Below are positions 1 to 14,045 of a stretch of DNA of 64,000 bases, one piece after another. This DNA is from Archilochus colubris. Its lineage: Eukaryota; Chordata; Aves; Apodiformes; Trochilidae. Where the stretch lies: contig CM041083.1 in the NCBI GenBank assembly GCA_023079485.1, positions 104,299,054 through 104,363,053 on the forward strand, in the 5' to 3' direction. The notes beneath the pieces were generated by a model. That model saw only the letters and a list, made by a program, of their open reading frames with translations, did no database searches and was not told the origin of the DNA. The translations under genes were made by a program, and so were the position numbers. Position 1 is the stretch's first letter; each line of letters opens with the position of its first letter.

Positions 1-3000
1 TTAGGGTTTCCACTAGGGTTTTCTGTCCTTATGGTACTGAAACGTGAGTGATTCCACTGTGGAAACATGAGCTGAGACTCATTTGATTTATCTTACAACT
101 CCTACATTTAAACTCCTATTATTTTCCCTTTTGACTAACATGTAGGAAATGTGCAATCTGCGAGCTGAGGGTAGGTTGTGTCTTGCACACTGACAATGCC
201 CATCTGTTGATTGCATACAATGCCTCTAGCAACATGAAAAGTACCTGCTTCAGACATAGAGATTTACATGTTGGTATCCAGAGTTTAGACAAGTGCTTTT
301 CATAAATCTGATTCTTAAATGAATGATAATATGAAAGTCTTTATTTTTCTAGTATGTTTTGTATTGAGTGGTAAACTTCTGTCACTATGGCTGTGTGGGG
401 ATCTTAACTTGCAGTAAACGACAAAAAGCCGCAGCACAACCAGACTGTTCACAAAATGAAGTTAAAAACATTAGTATTTTTAGAATGATATAATGATTTA
501 TTTTTAAGGTTCCCTTTTGTGGATTTTGCAAATTCAAGTAAGTGAGATTGCTGTAGCGAAGGCAGATGCTTTACAGATAGCTGCATGATTAAATATATGC
601 ACTCTAAACATTTTGCTTTTGATTAGCAAATTGGGAACCATAATTGCTTCTTTTTACTTTGCATAATTTATCATATCTCAGATATCTTACATCATACCTT
701 CTATCTTCCAGAGAATAACATTTTCTGTTAAGCTGTAGTATATATTTAAACATTTTCGGTAAGCTACTTTGGGCTTGTTTTGTTTTAAAATGTAATCCAT
801 GCAGAATACTTGAGGGAAATGTCAGTCCTTTGAATTAAGTTTCTCAAAAGATGAAAGGAAAAGAATAAATCCTGAATCAAATGGTAATGTGTTAATTGAA
901 AGCATCATAAAATCAGGTTTAATTTAGTTTGAATGCATGAAAAGCTTATCAGATTATACTGTCTGGCCATCAATAAGTTTTCTGTCCCCATTCACTTTTA
1001 CTTCTGACTATTGTATCTTCTGGGAAAAAAAAACCAAAACAACCTGGAATCTCTGATGGCAAAAGACATTATTTTACTTAGAAGTTGGTGAAAAAAGAAT
1101 ATGAAAGATGCGGAAATAGTGTCGCCCCTCCATTTCTTCTCCCTTGATATTCTAAACAAAGTTTCTTTATATGATATTCTCTATTTTGCTTGTTAAGATC
1201 AGAAATTTAAAAATTACCAATACAATTGTTCTTCACTAAAGATATTTCTGCTCTGTGCAATACATGTAATAACTGAGAAATATATTCCAAAATTTCTTTT
1301 TCTATTAAGAAATACTGTGATTTTAAAATCTACATCCCAAAATCTGAAATTACTTTTGAAAGTAATACGTAAAAATATGAGCAGAACTCAATATGTTGTT
1401 GAAAGCTCTTAAGACTGACCAGTTCTACATGCTTTCTGTTTTTTTTCCACTTATACCTGGTTGAAGAGACACAGGAATTGAGAGCAATCCTATATACAAT
1501 TGAACAAAATATGAAAAAAAAATTGTGAGGCTACAGATTTATGGTTACTGCCAACAGCCATGGAATGGGACAGTAGACTAAGTATATTGATTTGTCCATG
1601 TGATATGTGACTGACAAAAATGTCACAATTTAAAAATCCCACAAACAACCCTAGGAACTTCATGGAAAAACAGTGCATGGAGCAATTGCACTATCTTAAT
1701 GAAGCCAAATCTAATAAAAATGTGTTGAATAGTATTTATCATAGACTATCAGGAGTTGCTGGCTGTCAAACACACCATCTCTTATTATTTCATTTAAAAA
1801 TTAACTATGAATTGAATGGAGTATTGGTACATGATAAATGCACTTTAAGAAGTGATAGATTTCATTCCAGTGATTAGGATTAACATAGATCTTTTGGTGT
1901 AGTGCTAATGCTTTTACCTTACTGTGGGTGTTGTTTTTTGGGTGTTTTTAATAGGAAATTAAGTTTTTCATATACATGAATCTTTTTCAGATACTTGTTT
2001 TCCCTCACTATCTTTTCTCTTTTGTGTTCTTCCTTCAGCTGCAGATTTGTAATCAATTTCTGCCTTTTTTGCCCTTCATTCTGTTGATAGTCCATTGACT
2101 TTGTAGTAGATGTGGTCTTGTGACAGTATGTGTACATATTGATTACAAGGGGAAATATTTTAAAGGAAGTAAGACTTTAAAATTCTGAATCCTGTATCAG
2201 TCATCCTCCATCTGCCACAATGTTCCTACAAAAGCAAATAGTATTGCAGATTTGTTCTTTTTCTTAGTTCATGTGTTAGCACATCTAAACTTAAGTCTCT
2301 GGATGAATCTGGGGAATAAAATAGTCTTCTTAAGGGCAAGATAATTCATCATATGAAGGCTTAAGATTAAGTTGAATTGAAACTTCTTTTGCTTAGCTTA
2401 ACATTAGTGACAGAGTAGTATGAGTGACTGGAGTGCTGAGTTCTTAGGCAACAAGCCATAGATGAACTTGAGTTGAACCTTTGCTTAGCTGAAATGGAGA
2501 AGTACTAGGAGTCAAGCACAATGAGATAAATTGGACCAGGTCTATAATTCAAGGAAAAGACCTTCAGACAAAGAGAGAAACTGTTCCATATGAAGATAGC
2601 AGAAGATGGATAAGACTCAATTGTGGATAAGACTCCAAGTAGGTAAAATTCAAAAGTAGTTCTTCTAATCATTGTTGAAGAATGGCTACTAAACAAATTA
2701 ATTGGACAAAAGGTCTTTGCATGTGATGTGACCAGGCAATTGTGTAATTGATGGTGAGACTTTAAAAGGCACAGGGAAACAACTAAGTGGAGTTGCGTAT
2801 TGGAGGGTCTCAGCTTGATCTGAAATTACCTGGCTCTGGCAGAACCTAGGCTCCTAACTCTTTATAGTCAGGGGCAAAGACTGGATCAAGCAACTCTTAG
2901 ACTAATTTTGAGAAGGACTTTAGAAAATATGAAGGTCCATTTTGAGCCTCATGACTAGATGGAGTCTTCTGAGACTCTTGTGTAACATTATCTGATAGTT

Positions 3001-4146
3001 TTTTGATTATTATACTACCAGAGGTAATCTAAGTCGTCTATATTTGGTTCAGAGGGTCCTCTTTTTGATACTTGGGAAAGAAATCAGTTCTTCTCCAGCA
3101 ACATGCCTTTTCTGTTTCTAATGTCACTGAGTAAAATGGAAAATTTCACTGAGTAGCAAAACCTGATGTTTTTGTAGAGACCCAGACACATTTCCCTAGA
3201 CACCCTTAGTTGCTTGTATATTTTTTTTTTTTTTTTTGCAAGTTAAGGATAATTCAAGACATCACAGAAAATAGTTTTTCTGTGGTCAAAAGAGACTAAT
3301 TTTATCACTTAAAATGAATACTTTTTCTATGCACAGTCAACATAATGTGGGTCTTTTGGTAGTTCTAGCTAATGAGATTATGATAATTCTTTTAATTCTT
3401 TCTGTTACTTAATTTTATGTTGAAAGTAATAGCTTTCAGACAAAACTGCCAATATTTAAGACCTTACTATACTGAAAAATAGCTAATTTTACTAGTTTCA
3501 AAACATGATATATCCCTTTAGTTCTCATTGAACTTGTTAAAGCAAGAAACCATTTTATGTTCTGATAGGCTTCTAATTTATATGGGTTGGTCTGGATGTA
3601 AAAGAACCAAAAGTATTCTTGAAAAAGTACACAAATCTGTGATGCTTTCTTCCTCCTGAATACCCTGGAGGATGATTTAACAGTGCCTTGATTGGAGAAC
3701 AGTGAACAGAGGATGATTCATCATGTAGTCTGATCTTGGAGAAATGTTAAAGTCTTTCACTTTGTGATTCTTTCCAGCTTGTTTCACATGCTTACAGGAG
3801 GTGGTCCATGCACCTGCTGATTGGTGTGAATTTTTGAAAGGTTTTTTTACAAGAGCAGGTAAAAAATGAGAGTTGAGCAAAAAGACAGACCTGAAAATAG
3901 TCTGGGTAATGTGAGTTGCTTGGTTTTTTACAGTGAGTTGAATTAGTAAGCATTGATGTAAAAGAAAAGCTGCTATTTGCAACATAAAAAAGGGGTTACT
4001 TTTTATTGCTCTTACAAAGCCTCAAATTATGCTGGATATTCTTCAGCGCCCTCTACAGGTTTTGTCATTTTTTTACACACATAAAAACTCGGGACGCAAA
4101 AATTGATCAAGCAAATAAGCAGCACAGGAATAAAAACCAGGGTGAA

Positions 4147-4149
<3 letters not shown>
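1..4149. other. AT-rich non-coding stretch
   Basis: I see no gene here. Reading frames are short (at most about 100 codons), rich in F, L, I, N and K, and lack recognisable motifs or paired splice sites, as expected by chance in AT-rich DNA. A T-run lies near 3220-3237. The first bases resemble a telomere unit once (TTAGGG), but it is not repeated in tandem, so this is not telomeric. No recognisable transposon was found; very old repeats could be missed by eye. Confidence 0.6.

Positions 4150-4150
<1 letters not shown>

Positions 4151-4214
<64 letters not shown>
4151..4214. repeat. (TTA)n microsatellite
   Basis: About 21 uninterrupted copies of the trinucleotide TTA/ATT. Read on the plus strand in one frame it would encode a run of isoleucines, which is an artefact of the repeat and not a protein. 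The purity and length suggest it is likely to vary in length between individuals. Confidence 0.97.
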
Positions 4215-4216
<2 letters not shown>

Positions 4217-7200
4217 TTATTTTCTTATTAATTAATTCAAGTTTCTACTTTACCACCTCAGACTTCTCTTCCTGTGTCTTTTCAGTGCCTTTAAACTGTC
4301 TCTACAGGTGACTTAAGACACTTCTTGAGAAGCCTTTTTCTCTCCATCTGTGTATATTTACCAAGAACTTGTCCATTTAGGCAAACACCAGAGTTCTCTC
4401 TAGATCAGTAATTCTGCTGCATAAGACTAGGAATCAGAGGAGTTGTGCTGAAAATGCAAGCAGGCTGTGCTATGCATCAAAACAAAGAGTAACACAGGAC
4501 TGGACTGAGGCAAAGACTGAAAGGATTCTGCTGTTTTTGTTAAGACTATTTCTAGGAAATCAAGCACAGGGAAGCTGAAGGAAGGTCTGTATAATCCAAG
4601 TGGCAAAGCAGAAACAGTTCTAACTTTTTCCATTAAGAAGGTTCTTATGCTGTTAGGTGTACATTTTAAAACATATATATTTTAATTTTTCTCTTTAGTT
4701 GGTGTCATGCTTTGTACAAAAAGCCTGATAATTTTACACCAGTAGTCCAAATGAAGATGCAACCATAGTGGAAAAAGTTTACTCAGTTGCATATGAGAAA
4801 AGCTTAATTATAGAAAGTGTCTCTTGGTACTACTGTGAAGGCTCTAGAACTTCAGATAGCAAATATTCCAGGAAGTCAGAAGGAATCTGACTGAGACTCA
4901 GAATTTGGGATGGCACTGAGACAGAGGAGTTTCTCTTTTGTGTGTTGCTTGTCCTTTTTAGTGTAAGGGGACATACAAGGAAAGGAATTACAGAAAATTA
5001 TAAAATATTTACTGTAGCCACAGACAGATTATTTCTACCTCTCTACCAGAACATTTTAGTAGAAGAAGTCCTTTGAGTCAGAATATGAAGCCTTTCTCAT
5101 TAAATCAACAGAAATTATGATTGTAAATAGAGATCACTATAATTTATTTCTGCAAAATATAAATGAATGAATTGCACCTACGAAATACATAGTTTAAGTA
5201 AAGTTAAAATGTCATAGAGCAATGCGTATATAATATCAACAAAAATAAAACCAAACTGTATATTGAAAAAGTGTGAGAAACTAATCTTTAAACTGGGATG
5301 ATGAGACTTAGTACAAGAATGCTAGTATAGTGACAATGTAAAGACTGAATAGCTTATCATAAAGATTAAATCTTCATTGTTCTATGGCAAGTGGCAATGA
5401 ACTGGCAATCCATCTGTTCTTGCTTTTTTCAAATATTAGAATTTATTACTGCAGAAAAGAATAGCTGCTAATTTTCCAACCAACCACCTGTAAAGAACAA
5501 GTCGTTGCACAGATAAGATGTGATTCCCCCTTCCCGCCCCACAGACTGCAGCTTCAGCTAACTTCATTCACTCTATTTGAATGAGAGCATATTTCAAGTG
5601 TAAGGCAATTATATGGTTCTGTGCCTTGTACAGCCTGTTAAAACCAGTAATTTGCTGGCATAAAATTAATCCTGTGCTCAGTTTAAAGATTTAACTAACT
5701 AACAGTAAGAACACTTCCGTCTTCAAGATCTAAAAGCTCTAGGATTTTGCTTGGATGTGTTATGTTTATTGGGCTTGGGGTGAATATTGATTTTAAAATA
5801 GAGTTGTCAACATCTGATATGGCAATGCCATTATGTGTTGACAGTGAAACATTAATGTTATTTATTTTTCTGTAGGCTTATTTGTACAAAATAACTTTCT
5901 TTATTCTAAATGGGTATTATGCCTTTCATAGGCATAATAGGCTTTCACAGGCTCCATCTGAATGGAGCTATGAATAGCAGTTGTACTCTGTAAGGGATGA
6001 ATTCTGCATTGACAATGCACTCCTTTGCTGTTCCAAACTTCAGTTAGCAGTTATTTTTTTTTTCCTTCTTCAAGGCACTTTTTGTGATGTGTAAGTGCTT
6101 GGCCAACTCCCCTGATTTTCTGAAAAGGTCTAAGACCATATATTTTTTTGTAGTAGGAATCCCTGTGTATTAGGTTTTTGTCCGTGTTCATACTGTGGAC
6201 CTTGCATTTGGCAGAGAGCAATGCAATGCCTTCCAAGCCACGTCGAGAACTGAAAGGAATTAGTGATTTTTTTCAATATGATCATTAAAATTTCACCTTA
6301 ATATCTCCTTTTCAGAAATACTGAAAAAAGAATAATTTGTTTTTAAAATGCTTTGGGTTAAGCTGCAGTCCAGGGTGTATGTTTTGCTTCTCATTTGACA
6401 CTTACTGACAGACTTGGAGGTTATGCATGAAGCGTATCAAAACTTATCACAGTTAAGTAATTTCAGTTTGGAAGGTGGTGAGGGTTACCAGTAGGACTGT
6501 TATGGTGGGTTTTTTTGTCATCAGTTTCATTAGAAGTTCTTATGATGGAAAAGCCTAGTATTCAGAGGACATAAATGGCCACCAGCAGATTTAAGAGAGA
6601 GAGAGTTTCTCAGGTGAGATGCCATTGTCTGAATTGAAGAACAGTCAGGAGGCATTCTGATCTTCTGACAGACACTATTAAAACTCCAGAAGACTTCTTG
6701 GAAGGTTAAAGAAATCATGGAAATCATTATAATGTTTATTTTCCCTCTAATCAATCTGCTTTTTCTACCAAAACTGAAGTTTATAATAAGCTCGTTGTTG
6801 AACTCTTGCATTCTCTGCACTAGCTGTTGCTTTCTCCCTGGAAATGTTTAAGTGTTCATCTATCTATTCAGATGACTGGAGCTGTAGACCAGAACACCAA
6901 AAAAGGATGACTCACCTCAGAAATTGAAAAACTGGAGAGAGGGTCTGATTATTAGCCCATTCTTTATGGTTTTGAAGCCTGTAGTATCCCAGATGGTTTC
7001 ATACAGCAAACTAGAGACCTTTCATTTGAACACAAGCAGTTTCCTGATCTGAAAGATGCTTTTGGTTTAGCTGACTATTTTTATTACCTCTGCCTCAGAA
7101 ATATGGAGCTGTGAATAATTACCTACTCATTTATCTGGGGAAGCATAAGAGATGTTTATCCAAGAATATTTATGAAGTTCAGACACTGTATCAGAAGTAG

Positions 7201-7452
7201 TTTGGGATGAGCACAGATGGTAAATGCATTGCTCAAGAGTGATGAATCTCCAGGTGATATATGAAGACCATTTTATTTTCAGGGATGCCAATGTGAAGCC
7301 ACCAGTTTTTTGGGGTGATCTTGTTAATTTTGTATGCAAGTTATAAGATTTATTTTCCAGACTCTGAAGAGCAATTAAATTCACCTATGCTCATCAAAAG
7401 ACTTAATGAGTATCATAAGTTTTGATGATAATGCTGTTCTTTTCCTCTTTAG
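4215..7452. other. AT-rich non-coding stretch
   Basis: No gene or recognisable mobile element. It holds a perfect 10-bp inverted repeat at 5915-5939 (listed separately) and a short GA-rich run near 6598-6606. Small reading frames on both strands (61-96 codons) have no recognisable domain. Confidence 0.55.
5915..5939. repeat. Perfect 10-bp inverted repeat with 5-nt loop
   Basis: The arms TATTATGCCT and AGGCATAATA are exact reverse complements separated by TTCAT. It could form a small stem-loop in DNA or RNA. There is no adjacent gene or T-tract to suggest a function; chance is possible. Confidence 0.7.
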
Positions 7453-7591
7453 GAAGCTTCATTCAGTGAGAGTGTTATGGACACAAGCACATAAAAGTTA
7501 CAACTTCAAAATGGTTTTCTTGAATGTGGCTCTTTAAGTTCTGACTTCTTACATCCAAAGCAGGATGCATCTTTTGCAGATGGAATGTCAG
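7453..7591 (+). other. Exon-like segment with strong splice sites, product unknown
   Basis: A pyrimidine-rich tract ending TTTCCTCTTTAG directly precedes this 139-bp segment, and TGTCAG|GTAAGTAT, a near-ideal donor site, follows it. In the first frame it is open except for one stop (TAA at 7492-7494). After that stop the frame reads on to the donor, including LQNGFLECGSLSSDFLHPKQ, which looks protein-like. The other two frames contain stops. Possible readings are an internal exon with a premature stop (poison or alternative last exon), an exon of a non-coding RNA or 5' untranslated region, a decayed exon, or chance. I do not recognise the protein. Confidence 0.35.
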
Positions 7592-10500
7592 GTAAGTATC
7601 CCAGGCATCCAAGGTTCTGGTTTCTGCAAGTACATAGTATAATGTAGCATGATGGCTACTTAAAAAAAGAGTATCTTTTTTTCCGATATTTACTTTCTAC
7701 CTAGTATATTCAGCAACATCATTCATGCATTTATAAATATATTAAAATTCACTACTAAAAACTTTGTTAAATGAATGGGTCAAGAAAAGTTGAAACAGGT
7801 GTTTTTCTAAGTCAGGATATTGACCTCTTTCTATTTTTCAAATATTTAACTATTCTTTATGTATTGTAGGTACACACTGAAGTTATTTGCTAAAAGGAGA
7901 ATATGCTAGGCCACTCACCATCATATTTGAGAGGTTTGTGGTTTGAGAGGTGCCTGAGGACTGGAGCAGGGATAATGTCTCATAAATCTAAGCCCTAAAT
8001 CATAGTCTTGATTGAAATTGAGAAATAATAATTTAACTTATTGAAGCTGAGATCCTGTAGAACAGAGAAGCAGTGCACTGAATCAAGAAAGAAGCCCTGT
8101 GTTGAATAGGCTTTGGGTTCAGCCTCTGCAAGTCCACCTGCCTCAGCAGCCACTGGCCAAACAGAAAACACAATCCAGCCAAAGAGGATACAAAATCCAT
8201 TTCTAGTCTGTGATACTATGATTTCCTTTATTATGCTTGTTATCTAATTTTATTAATAGTTTGTTCTTGCTGCATGTCAAACAAAATTGTATGGAGTATA
8301 GCCTTAGCTTAGTCTGCCCTGTATCTTATTATTGTGACAGATCTGCTGAAAGGTCAAAATGAAAGATTACTGTGAAATGAAAGCATATGAACTAGATTTT
8401 TCTCTTCTTCATACTTACTCATAGAAAGGTGTCTTATTTGGCTGCCTTCTAAAATAAATCTACATTTTCTACAGTTTCAAAAGGTCAGTTTATGCATCTG
8501 AAACTTGGACAGAGGCTTAGACTACTGTTTCTAGTTTCACCTTTGCTGTAGATAAGAACTGTTAGCAAATTACATCATCAGGATAGAGGTTGTGTTTTAG
8601 ATAAACAGGCAGTCCAAAGGAAATACAGAAGGTAAGAAATTTCTCAAGGATCTGGTAAACAAGAAACATATTTTAGGTCTCCAAATTTCTTTGTGCATTT
8701 TGATTTCTTAACATGGTTTACCATTGTGGGCTTGAGATGTCCTTCTAAATCTTAAAAGTACTGTGTTTGTCATGTATTCGTGAGCATTTTTTTTCTCTTT
8801 AAATTATTTGTGCATGCCAATAATTGCAGAAATACGTTGAATGTGTATGTTGAATGCTCCCCATTTTTGTCTTTGGTTTTGAGTTTAGTAAGTAATGGCT
8901 TTAGGAGACACAGTTTAACTGGTTTGCGTGACTGCTAGGGCTAATTCTTAAATGTTTAATTTGGAGATGCTGACATTCGTTAAGAACTATGTTCTAGCAG
9001 CAATTATTTACTTATGGCTCCAGTAATGTAACAGATACATAGTTTCTTAGTGATGAATATACTTAGTGAGTAGCTCATGTTCCTTATGTTAACATGAATG
9101 TATGCTAATGGCAGTCCGGGAGAGACTTTGTTGTTAAGATCATAGACGAGGTGTATGAGAAGAGTGAGTCTTTAGGATTGCAGCTGATGCATTACTCTTT
9201 CCTAGTTTGTTTATTTCTTTATTTTGGCCAGCAAAAAATGATGTTTCACTGAATGTTTGATAGTCTCAGTGAGAAAGGAAATCAAGTGTAAATTCTGATG
9301 GTAAATCAACTTTACAACTGAAGAGGCTATTACATTGAGGTGCCCTTAGTGTAATAGGGGGTCAGACAAAAAAAGGTCATGGAAGGTTGCAAAGTATTAG
9401 AGAAATGTTCAACTTTTAACAGGTTACCATGTCAGATATTTAATTTTTTTTTCATGTAGTAATGTAATAATAACCAATACAAAGCATCTGCCTAATTTGA
9501 AATTCAGCAAATTTAATGCAGTTATTTTAATTTCAGTATGTGAAATTCCATATGATAGAATAAAATAATATCATGCACAATGTAGTCCTAACTTTAGTCT
9601 TGCATACAGGCATATCATTGACAAACCTCATATTCTCAGATGCAACTAATTCCTTAACATTAAGTACCTGAATTAATTAAAAGCTCATTACACGCAGGAA
9701 TAATAGGAAATCTGTAGATGCATAAAGTAACTACATGATTCTTCATGAAATTGTGATTTAATTTTGAAATTTAAGTCTTGGTAGATTTTGTAAAGTTTCT
9801 AAAACTGATTACTAGTGGAAAGTGTGTTTTAGCTTTCCTTGAAACCAATGCTTTAGGCATACAGGAGTCAGGCTTCGAACAAATACTTCTGATTTGTTAA
9901 GTATGAACAGTACCTAAAGCTTGTTTCAGTATTCCTTTTCTTAAATTCAAGTAGAAATATCCTTAATGTATTTCTGTCATGGTTATATCAGCCATTAATA
10001 CATCATCCAGCAATGGAGTTATAATGATGCTTTGCTTATTCCATATACAATGAGTAGATACTAATGATAGTAACACATATGGAATTCTAAGACATTGATG
10101 TCCTTAATACTTGAAAGAACCAACTTTTATTAAAAAAAAAAAAAGAAAGAAGGAAAGAAAGAAAAGTACAAAACAAATGCCTTGCATTTTTATTTTATTT
10201 TCTTGAAAGGACAAATTTAGAGCCAGAATCTTGGTCTGAGGTTTGGTATTTATTTTCCCCTCTTGGAAAGATGCTGCCATTACAATATTCTTATTTTCTT
10301 CTAAATTATTTTCAAAAAAAATATAATGCAAGTTAAAAAGGATTTTTCTATTTTTTGAAAGCTTCCTTATTTTCTTTCTTTCAGTAGTCTGCTACAGAAG
10401 ACTTCTCATTTGTTTGGTTTCCCGTATAAAAAAGGTAGAAATTCTGTTTATCTCAGCTTTTTCTAATCTCTGACAAAGCACAACAGACTTTACAAATTGA

Positions 10501-13337
10501 GAGGCAGAGGAAGTAGCTTTTCTCCATACACTTGCAGCACAAGATAGGAAGCTGAAAATCTCCCTCTTAAGTATTGTGCAAGTACATGAAAATACCTTAT
10601 TATGCCCGATAAAACAATATCATTGGGGTTTTTTGGGGTGTGAATGTGATTTTATCTTAAGATTCTGTTAACCTGTTCAACAAAGTTTGAGATCTTTACC
10701 CTTTGAAAGAATCTACTGAGGATTTACTGTGAGTTTGGGGTCCTTTTGAAGGTGACTGGAGTTTTGGTCTCTTAATGCAATTATGCAGTTGTCAGCACAG
10801 GAGGCTGAGGTCTTTTCATCTTGTGTGCCCATATTTTAACCTTATTCATACAAAACAAACTTTCAGCATATGTGTTTCACTTAGGAGTTTTCAAATGTGT
10901 TATTTGCAAGTCTTCTGAATATTATCTTTAGTGGCCAACTAGATGGATCTCTTAAAGCCTATTTCAGAAGTGCAAACAAAAATTCTTAAAATTCTTAAAA
11001 AACAAACAACCAAAAAAACCAACCGAACAAAAAGCCCAAAAAAACCCCAAAAGTGAAACAAAACCCAAGGAACTTTAATCAACTCCTGTCCTGAAGAAGT
11101 GCAGAGTAATGTAGAGGTAACAGAGAGATATCTGAAATCAAGAAAAGAGTAAGAGGGTTTAGGGTTCTGTGCTTATGAAATGTTGGAAGGGTTTTTTTTT
11201 TTACTGCTAGATGAAGCTCTGTGCATCTTCTATATGCAGACTTAGGTTGATGGATGTTCCTAGGGGCTTGTTCTTAAAACAAAATTACACTTAATGCATT
11301 AGTGATTGAGAAGTGTTGATTATTCTGAAGGTATGACTAGCTTAGGTAAAAATTACTTCACAGACTGGGATACAGAACTTTGCATATAGGAACAGTATCC
11401 ATTTACCCAATTCACAAAAGGAGGCAGGAATTCTGAAACAATTTTTGTTAACTCCTTTTATTTACTTCTCATTTAATAATGGAGATGTATGAACTTCAGA
11501 GGCAACATATATATTTCTCTAATATTGGACTAGTAATACCTTATCTAACACTGATACTAGAAGACAGACAGTAATAGAACAGTGAAATCCATGTTTTTAA
11601 TATAACACATCCTAGTGTTGACTTCAGAATCAAAATAGAGTAATTTCAAATAGGAGGTAATGGTAGCTTTCTCTTAAATTCTTCCTACTCCTACCATCAA
11701 CTCATGAATATTATGGTATAAAATTGAGCACAAAGGAACTAATGAGAAATCTTCAAGAGTAAGGGAAATATTAATGCTAACATTATTCTCTCTGCTCTAA
11801 AGCTGCATGTTTTAATTCACAATAGAAGGAAAGAACTGATGCTGCATTTATGTCAGGATTTTTTCAAAAAAATTGATATAGTACTTCTGTGTAAATTTCC
11901 TTTATGAAAATCACAAGGAAGTTTTGTAGAAAAAATATGGAACTGCTGTGATCCTTTCATAGGCTTACAATGTCAAAGAAGTATTTTTGTGCATTTTGAA
12001 GTTTTTCCAGTACCAATGTTTATTAGCTCTAATGACTGTGTCTTGGGAAGTACTGAATGCTTTCACATTCAGATTCACTAGGCTTCTAAATAATGTGTTT
12101 GGTATTATCAAAGCAGTTATTACCAGAAAAATATTTGAAACCAGGACCTCTTAAATTCTATTTAAACTGATAATTAGTTATACTGAAAATAAATGAGACC
12201 TGGAGACCTATTTTATGCAAATATGGATTAATATATTTATTTATACTCAGTTTAATAATTCAAATTACATGGACCTCAAGGTTCTTTCACAATTTATAGA
12301 AATGAAGTCTAAATGTTTTGAATAATGTGACTAAGAAATGGCAAAAGCAATCAAAATAATTCTAAGCATTGTGACAGTAAAAGAGGTTTTTTGCCTCTCC
12401 AGTTTGAAAACAATTTATATTTCTCCACTTGGAGGAAAAAGAAAGAATGTACAGTGAATATCATATCTGTGCAAAGTAGATTTCACATGCAGAGAAACTA
12501 GGAAGAGTCATGATGTCTTCAGAGATTCATTTTTACTTGTCTTGTGAATAATCAAGTCAAAGTTTATTTACTTGGGTCTAATGTTTTGCTTGTACACATC
12601 TTGTCCCCACATCAAACAAACTAGTCTAGACTCTTGTTAAAAATATTAACTTCCTCATTTCCTATATATAACTGTGGCACAATTAATTGTCTGAAGTACT
12701 GGAAGACAAGTTGTATTAACTCTTAAATTTAAAAGATGGGAAGTTGCATGGATTTCTTAAATCAGAAGCATAAGAAAATAATAAGTTGGCTCTATACTGT
12801 GTGTATAGGGGTCATGTTCACAGTATGGTAGTGATCATGCAGTTATCTGCCTCTGCAGAGTCTCTGCCTCTCTTTGTCCTCTTCTTTCTTGAGTTGTGGA
12901 GGAATATTTAATTTAACAAAAATGTATTTGGTTCAATGACCTTCCAATTATAAAGCTGTAAAAATTCAAAAAACACTTTCATGTCCATCAGAAATCTATC
13001 CATCAGTACCAAAAAAGTGCAGAATCTATAGGTAATGACTGAGTTGCACTGAATGTTTGGTGACATAGCTTAATTTAGCAATTTCTTAATTTTCTGCTGA
13101 CTTGAAAGAGGTAGAACAGTCTATTTAATCCTCAAAACTGAAATGAATCTCTTCTTGGGAAGGCAATTTTATTTTATTTGTAATCCAAGTAATTTCATGG
13201 GGCAATGGAATTCCTGGGCTGGCTGCTGGTATGAAGACAGTTACTTTGAGACAGCTATCTCTAGTTGTAGAGATCTGTGGTCTGTTGTATCAAAGCTTCT
13301 TGAAAAAGAGGAAGTTTCTATACACTATGCCTATGGC
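7592..13337. other. AT-rich non-coding stretch
   Basis: No gene seen. It contains A-rich and A/C-rich low-complexity runs (about 10129-10165 and 10990-11065). Otherwise it is unique-looking AT-rich sequence. A reading frame at 13143-13469 runs into the TG/TA-rich tract and is judged to be chance. Confidence 0.55.
10990..11065. repeat. A/C-rich low-complexity tract
   Basis: Runs of A interrupted by CC, such as AAACAAACAACC and AAAAAAACCCC, make a purine/C-biased low-complexity tract. There is no tandem unit of fixed length. A decayed A-rich retroposon tail is one possible origin, but no element body is recognised beside it. Confidence 0.6.
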
Positions 13338-13597
13338 TGTGTACATATATGTACACGTATATGTACGCCTTTATCAGGTGCAGCATTTTGCACTGTAAGT
13401 TCTCAAGGTAAAAAAATGTGTTTTTGTGTGTGTATATATGAGCATGTGTGTATATTCATGTGTATGTAGCCTAATGAAGGCTGATTCTGTGTATTTACAT
13501 ATACATATATATGTCCCATAATATACATACATATGTATATAATACATACACATCATATGTACATGATATGTCAATGTATATATACATACATATACCC
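13338..13597. repeat. TATATG/TACATA/TGTG low-complexity tract
   Basis: Alternating purine-pyrimidine sequence dominates: TACATATATGTACA, TGTGTGTGTATATATG, then TACATATACATATATATG and similar. It is an imperfect, diverged dinucleotide microsatellite with many self-complementary TATATA and GTACAT words. Alternating tracts of this type can adopt non-B DNA forms. Reading frames across it are artefacts. Confidence 0.85.
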
Positions 13598-14045
13598 AGG
13601 CACTTCAGCAACAAATGAGTTCCATCTGGAGAGGAAGAGTTGTATGTTCTCTTTTTAAAATAGAGTTGCGGGAGAGTTAAGTGTTAGAATATTTATTCTA
13701 AGCATATGCAGAGATAGCATGTATATAAAAAGCATATGTGTAAAATGATGATTTTCAAACCAATATATAGCACTGTTATAAGGACTGAGTTCTTTCATTT
13801 GAAAAGGCTTTAATAGCAAAGATCTTTCTCCATCCAGGCTCACTGACTGAAAAACTTAAACTACATTCTAAGGTAGCTCAGATTGGATTGGTGCTGAAGA
13901 ATCTTAAAGAATATGTCTCACCCTTTCAGAAAGATTTTGACAATTGTCTCATTAATATGTCATGTTCTCACTTGGCAGATGATTCCTATATTACTCTTTA
14001 AAGCTTCTGACTCATGTACTTCCCTACATTTTCACCACTCCTTGG

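Noticed and set aside
1..30. TTAGGG and TAGGGTTT words at the window start, possible telomere repeat
   Set aside because: Only single scattered units; no tandem array.
4006..4311. 101-codon plus-strand frame with a long run of isoleucines
   Set aside because: The run is the translated TTA microsatellite, not a protein.
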